Part shown: positions 61,782 through 64,000 of the stretch, piece by piece | Layout of the letters: each line of letters begins with the position of its first letter | Position numbering within the stretch: the stretch's first letter is position 1 | Source of the DNA: Arthrobacter humicola | GTDB lineage: Bacteria; Actinomycetota; Actinomycetes; Actinomycetales; Micrococcaceae | Direction of reading: 5' to 3' | NCBI RefSeq assembly: GCF_022803015.1 | Contig: NZ_JAFKON010000005.1 | Coordinates: 280,691 to 344,690 of the forward strand | Length of the DNA stretch: 64,000 nt | Translations under genes and position numbers: made by a program | Notes under the pieces: model-generated | What the model saw: the letters and a program-made list of their open reading frames with translations, nothing else | Database searches by the model: none | What the model was told of the DNA's origin: nothing

Positions 61782-61946
61782 CACTTGTCAACGGGACGTC
61801 CGCCTTTACCTTGATCCCGGTCCCATGGCGAGGACTTCACGTCACGACACGGGCTCTGTCAGCCGGAAGGGGCCCCGGTTTCGTAGACTCGATGGGTTCG
61901 ACAATGTCTCCGCTCCAGGGACAAGCCGCCACAGGAAGAGCCATCG

Positions 61947-62723
61947 ATGAAGATTATCGTCCTAGTAAAGGAGGTCCCCGACACGTACGGGGACCGAAAA
62001 CTGAACCTTGAAACCGGCCTCGCCGATCGAGGAGCAAGTGAGGCAGTCATTGATGAGATCGGTGAGCGGGCCCTGGAGTTGGCCCTGACGTACGCAGACT
62101 CGAACGAGGGCACTGAGGTCGCAATCCTTTCCCTCGCCCCGGAGAGTGCGACGGCAACCATCCGCAAGGGGCTTGCGATGGGCGCGGGAAGCGCCACCCA
62201 CGTCGCTGATGAGGCGCTCCGGGGTGCGGATCTTGGACTTACCGCTGAAACCCTCGCCGCAGCGATCCGTCGCATGGGGTTTGACCTGGTGATCACCGGC
62301 AACGTCTCCACTGACGGATCCGGCGGCATGATTCCCGCGATGCTTGCAGAATTGCTTGACGTGCCGCATGCCACCGGCCTCAGCTCCGTCGAAATCGGCG
62401 ACGGTGCGGTGTCTGGCTCCAGGGCCGTTGACTCCGGCGTGCAGAAGGTCTCAGCGAACCTGCCCGCGGTGATCTCCATTACCGAGGCACTTCCCGAGGC
62501 GCGCTTCCCGAACTTCAAAGGCATTATGGCCGCGAAGAAGAAGCCCCTTGAGGTCCTGACCCTGGCGGACCTCGGGGTCACGGCCGACAATCCGGAGGCG
62601 GCGCGTTCGATCATGCTGACCGTTGCGGAGAGGCCCCCGCGCGCGGCAGGCGTGAAGATCATCGACGAGGGTGATGCCGGCGAGAAGCTCGCTGAGTTCC
62701 TGATCGAAAACCGACTGGCCTAA
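61947..62723 (+). CDS. etfB: Electron transfer flavoprotein beta subunit
   Basis: 258 residues with GGAAGAG before the ATG. The EtfB start [24 protein letters not shown], the AMP-binding region [25 protein letters not shown] and [27 protein letters not shown] (recognition loop) are all present. EtfB holds AMP and forms a heterodimer with EtfA, carrying electrons from acyl-CoA and other dehydrogenases to the respiratory chain. The etfA gene starts 11 bases downstream. Confidence 0.96.
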   Translation: MKIIVLVKEVPDTYGDRKLNLETGLADRGASEAVIDEIGERALELALTYADSNEGTEVAILSLAPESATATIRKGLAMGAGSATHVADEALRGADLGLTAETLAAAIRRMGFDLVITGNVSTDGSGGMIPAMLAELLDVPHATGLSSVEIGDGAVSGSRAVDSGVQKVSANLPAVISITEALPEARFPNFKGIMAAKKKPLEVLTLADLGVTADNPEAARSIMLTVAERPPRAAGVKIIDEGDAGEKLAEFLIENRLA

Positions 62724-62734
62724 GGATCAACGAC

Positions 62735-63718
62735 ATGACTGAATTCCCTCGTGACGCAATCCTCGTTGTCGTGGAAGCCCGGGCATCCGGTGAACTCGAG
62801 AAGGCTGCGGCCGGGCTCTTCGGTGCGGCCGCTGCCGTTGGCACCCCGGTTGCATTGGTACTTACCTCACCCGGCGCCGGGAGCGCCGCCGCCGCGGAGG
62901 CCGCGGCCCTTGGTGCCGCGCGCGCACTCATCGCGGAGACTCCGGATCCTTCCGTGCTTGGGGTGCCGGGCGTTGACGCGCTTGCCGCTGCCGCGGAGCA
63001 GGTGCAGCCGGACGCGATCCTGATTTCGCATTCCCTGAACGGTCGCGACCTCGCCGGCCGTTACGCTGCCCGTTCGCGTGCGGCGATTTCCGCCGATGCG
63101 GTCGGTGTGTCCCGTGATGACGAGGGCGTCGTGGCACACCACTCCATCTACGGCGGCGCCTACAACGTGACGTCGACGTCCACGTTTGGGGCGCCGGTGA
63201 TTACGGTCCGCCAGGGCTCCATCGAGGCGCGCGCGGCGGCCCGGCCGCAAGCGACGGAGACCTTGGCCGTGACGGGCTCCGAGAAACCGGCCGCGCGGAT
63301 CGACTCCTTCGAGGAGGCAACTGCCGCCACCTCGCGGCCGGAGCTGCGTGGTGCCGCGAAGGTTGTCGCCGGTGGCCGCGGCCTCGGCTCGGAAGAACAG
63401 TTCGCACTCGTTGGACAGCTCGCCGATACCCTCGGTGCCGCCGTTGGTGCGTCGCGCGCCGCGGTGGATGCCGGCTACGTCCCGACGTCGCATCAGGTCG
63501 GCCAGACCGGGGTTTCCGTGTCACCACAGCTGTATGTCGCGCTGGGCATTTCCGGCGCGATCCAGCACCGGGCCGGCATGCAGACCGCAAAGATGATCGT
63601 CGCCATCAACAAGGACGGGGACGCGCCGATCTTCGAGGTCGCGGACTACGGTGTGGTCGGCGACGTCTTCAAGGTTGTACCCCAGCTCATTAGCGCACTT
63701 GAGGCCCGGAAGAAGTAG
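62735..63718 (+). CDS. etfA: Electron transfer flavoprotein alpha subunit
   Basis: 327 residues. The C-terminal FAD-binding motif region is clear: [24 protein letters not shown], then [16 protein letters not shown] and [31 protein letters not shown]. The N-terminal domain (about 1-190) is diverged as usual. It forms the flavin-carrying partner of EtfB. The downstream gene begins at 63721, 2 bases after the stop, and is cut off by the adapter. Confidence 0.96.
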   Translation: MTEFPRDAILVVVEARASGELEKAAAGLFGAAAAVGTPVALVLTSPGAGSAAAAEAAALGAARALIAETPDPSVLGVPGVDALAAAAEQVQPDAILISHSLNGRDLAGRYAARSRAAISADAVGVSRDDEGVVAHHSIYGGAYNVTSTSTFGAPVITVRQGSIEARAAARPQATETLAVTGSEKPAARIDSFEEATAATSRPELRGAAKVVAGGRGLGSEEQFALVGQLADTLGAAVGASRAAVDAGYVPTSHQVGQTGVSVSPQLYVALGISGAIQHRAGMQTAKMIVAINKDGDAPIFEVADYGVVGDVFKVVPQLISALEARKK

Positions 63719-63720
63719 CG

Positions 63721-63863
63721 ATGGCAACTCTGTCTCGGTCCATTCGGCGGGGCCTGCCGCGCGTCGAAGGTGGCGAACCCTGGCCTCCAGCAGGCCAGGC
63801 GCCCGCCAGCATTGCCGCGGCGGAAGCGGCAGAAACGGCAGAAGCGGCCGATCTGTCGGCGAC
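63721..63863 (+). CDS. Truncated gene after etfA, cut off by adapter
   Basis: About 47 codons of a protein starting MATLSRSIRRGLPRVEGGEP are visible with an Arg/Pro/Ala-rich beginning. The frame continues into adapter sequence and the apparent ending (LLYTSPSPRDH) is not biological. I do not recognise the family from so short a stretch. The 2-base gap suggests co-transcription with etfBA. Confidence 0.5.
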
Positions 63864-64000
63864 CTGTCTCTTATACACATCTCCGAGCCCACGAGACCAT
63901 TAGAAAAAAAAAAAAAACAAAAGATAATTCTAGACATGCTGGACATACTCCATCGCAATCAATATCGATGAGATTAGGTAGACAGCTAAGTTCAGAATTT
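63864..64000 (+). other. Nextera adapter read-through and low-GC artefact
   Basis: From 63864 to 63897 the bases are the reverse complement of the Illumina Nextera read-2 transposase adapter, from its 19-base mosaic end (starting CTGTCTCTTATACACATCT) through to ACGAGAC. An A-run and AT-rich sequence follow to 64000. Two ORF translations in this region (containing SLIHISEPTRP and LLYTSPSPRD) are well-known adapter peptides. This part should be trimmed and not annotated. Confidence 0.97.

Noticed and set aside
63651..63971. ORFs running into the contig end
   Set aside because: They translate adapter sequence (SLIHISEPTRP type peptide) and are artefacts.
1..64000. tRNA, rRNA, insertion sequences, prophage genes
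   Set aside because: No cloverleaf, rRNA core, transposase, integrase or phage structural gene was recognised by reading both strands.

Overview
The window is high-GC actinobacterial chromosome, most like the Micrococcaceae (Arthrobacter/Pseudarthrobacter). Pointers are a 13E12-type DUF222/HNH protein, an SCO1664/MSMEG_4193-type gene pair, many GTG starts and family-level resemblance throughout. No taxonomic search was possible, so the genus is an inference. The last 137 bases are not chromosome: a Nextera transposase adapter starts at 63864 and is followed by poly-A and low-GC sequence.

Left edge (1-6.7 kb): the start of a peptide/oligosaccharide-type (family 5) binding lipoprotein, a LacI regulator with a palindromic operator, a frameshifted small gene, two APH-fold kinases and a DUF222/HNH protein.

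Centre left (6.8-31 kb): a large, repeatedly expanded locus best explained as catabolism of C-glycosides or closely related keto-glycosides. It holds five copies of a two-part lyase module. Each module has a small beta part (DUF6379 type) and a xylose-isomerase-like TIM-barrel alpha part. Two copies are fused beta-alpha proteins (6822-8117 and 8149-9627), two are adjacent gene pairs (16823-18318 and 18339-19810), and one is a divergent pair (22121-23164 and 23224-23649). Around them are two pyranose-oxidase-like GMC flavoproteins, two Gfo/Idh dehydrogenases, further TIM-barrel isomerases, a CUT1 sugar transporter without an ATPase, an MFS exporter/importer, and LysR and ROK regulators. The proposed flow is uptake, 3-oxidation of the sugar by the flavoprotein, C-C (or C-O) bond cleavage by alpha/beta, then conversion of the keto-sugar by isomerases and Gfo/Idh enzymes.

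Centre right (31-39.1 kb): a seven-gene leftward operon for aromatic ring degradation. It encodes an extradiol dioxygenase, two FAH-fold hydrolases, a cyclase-family hydrolase, an FAD monooxygenase, an ACMSD-like amidohydrolase and an SDR. Its position suggests that it consumes the aromatic aglycone released upstream. A conserved 46-nt sequence at the 5' end of a decayed gene occurs in the same orientation on both sides of the whole catabolic region (2171 and 39320).

Right part (39.4-63.9 kb): a membrane protein; a TIM-barrel plus MFS pair under a MocR-type regulator; a histidine phosphatase with an SCO1664-type protein; a MoxR ATPase with a VWA protein; a DHA2 MFS pump; a three-gene operon with a stand-alone PEP-utilising swivel domain and a striking 35-bp palindromic operator; a secreted phosphoesterase and a secreted DUF6454-like protein; a GH32 fructan operon (LacI, binding protein, two permeases, GH32) with two perfect operators; and etfBA. 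I saw no tRNA, rRNA, CRISPR array or insertion sequence.
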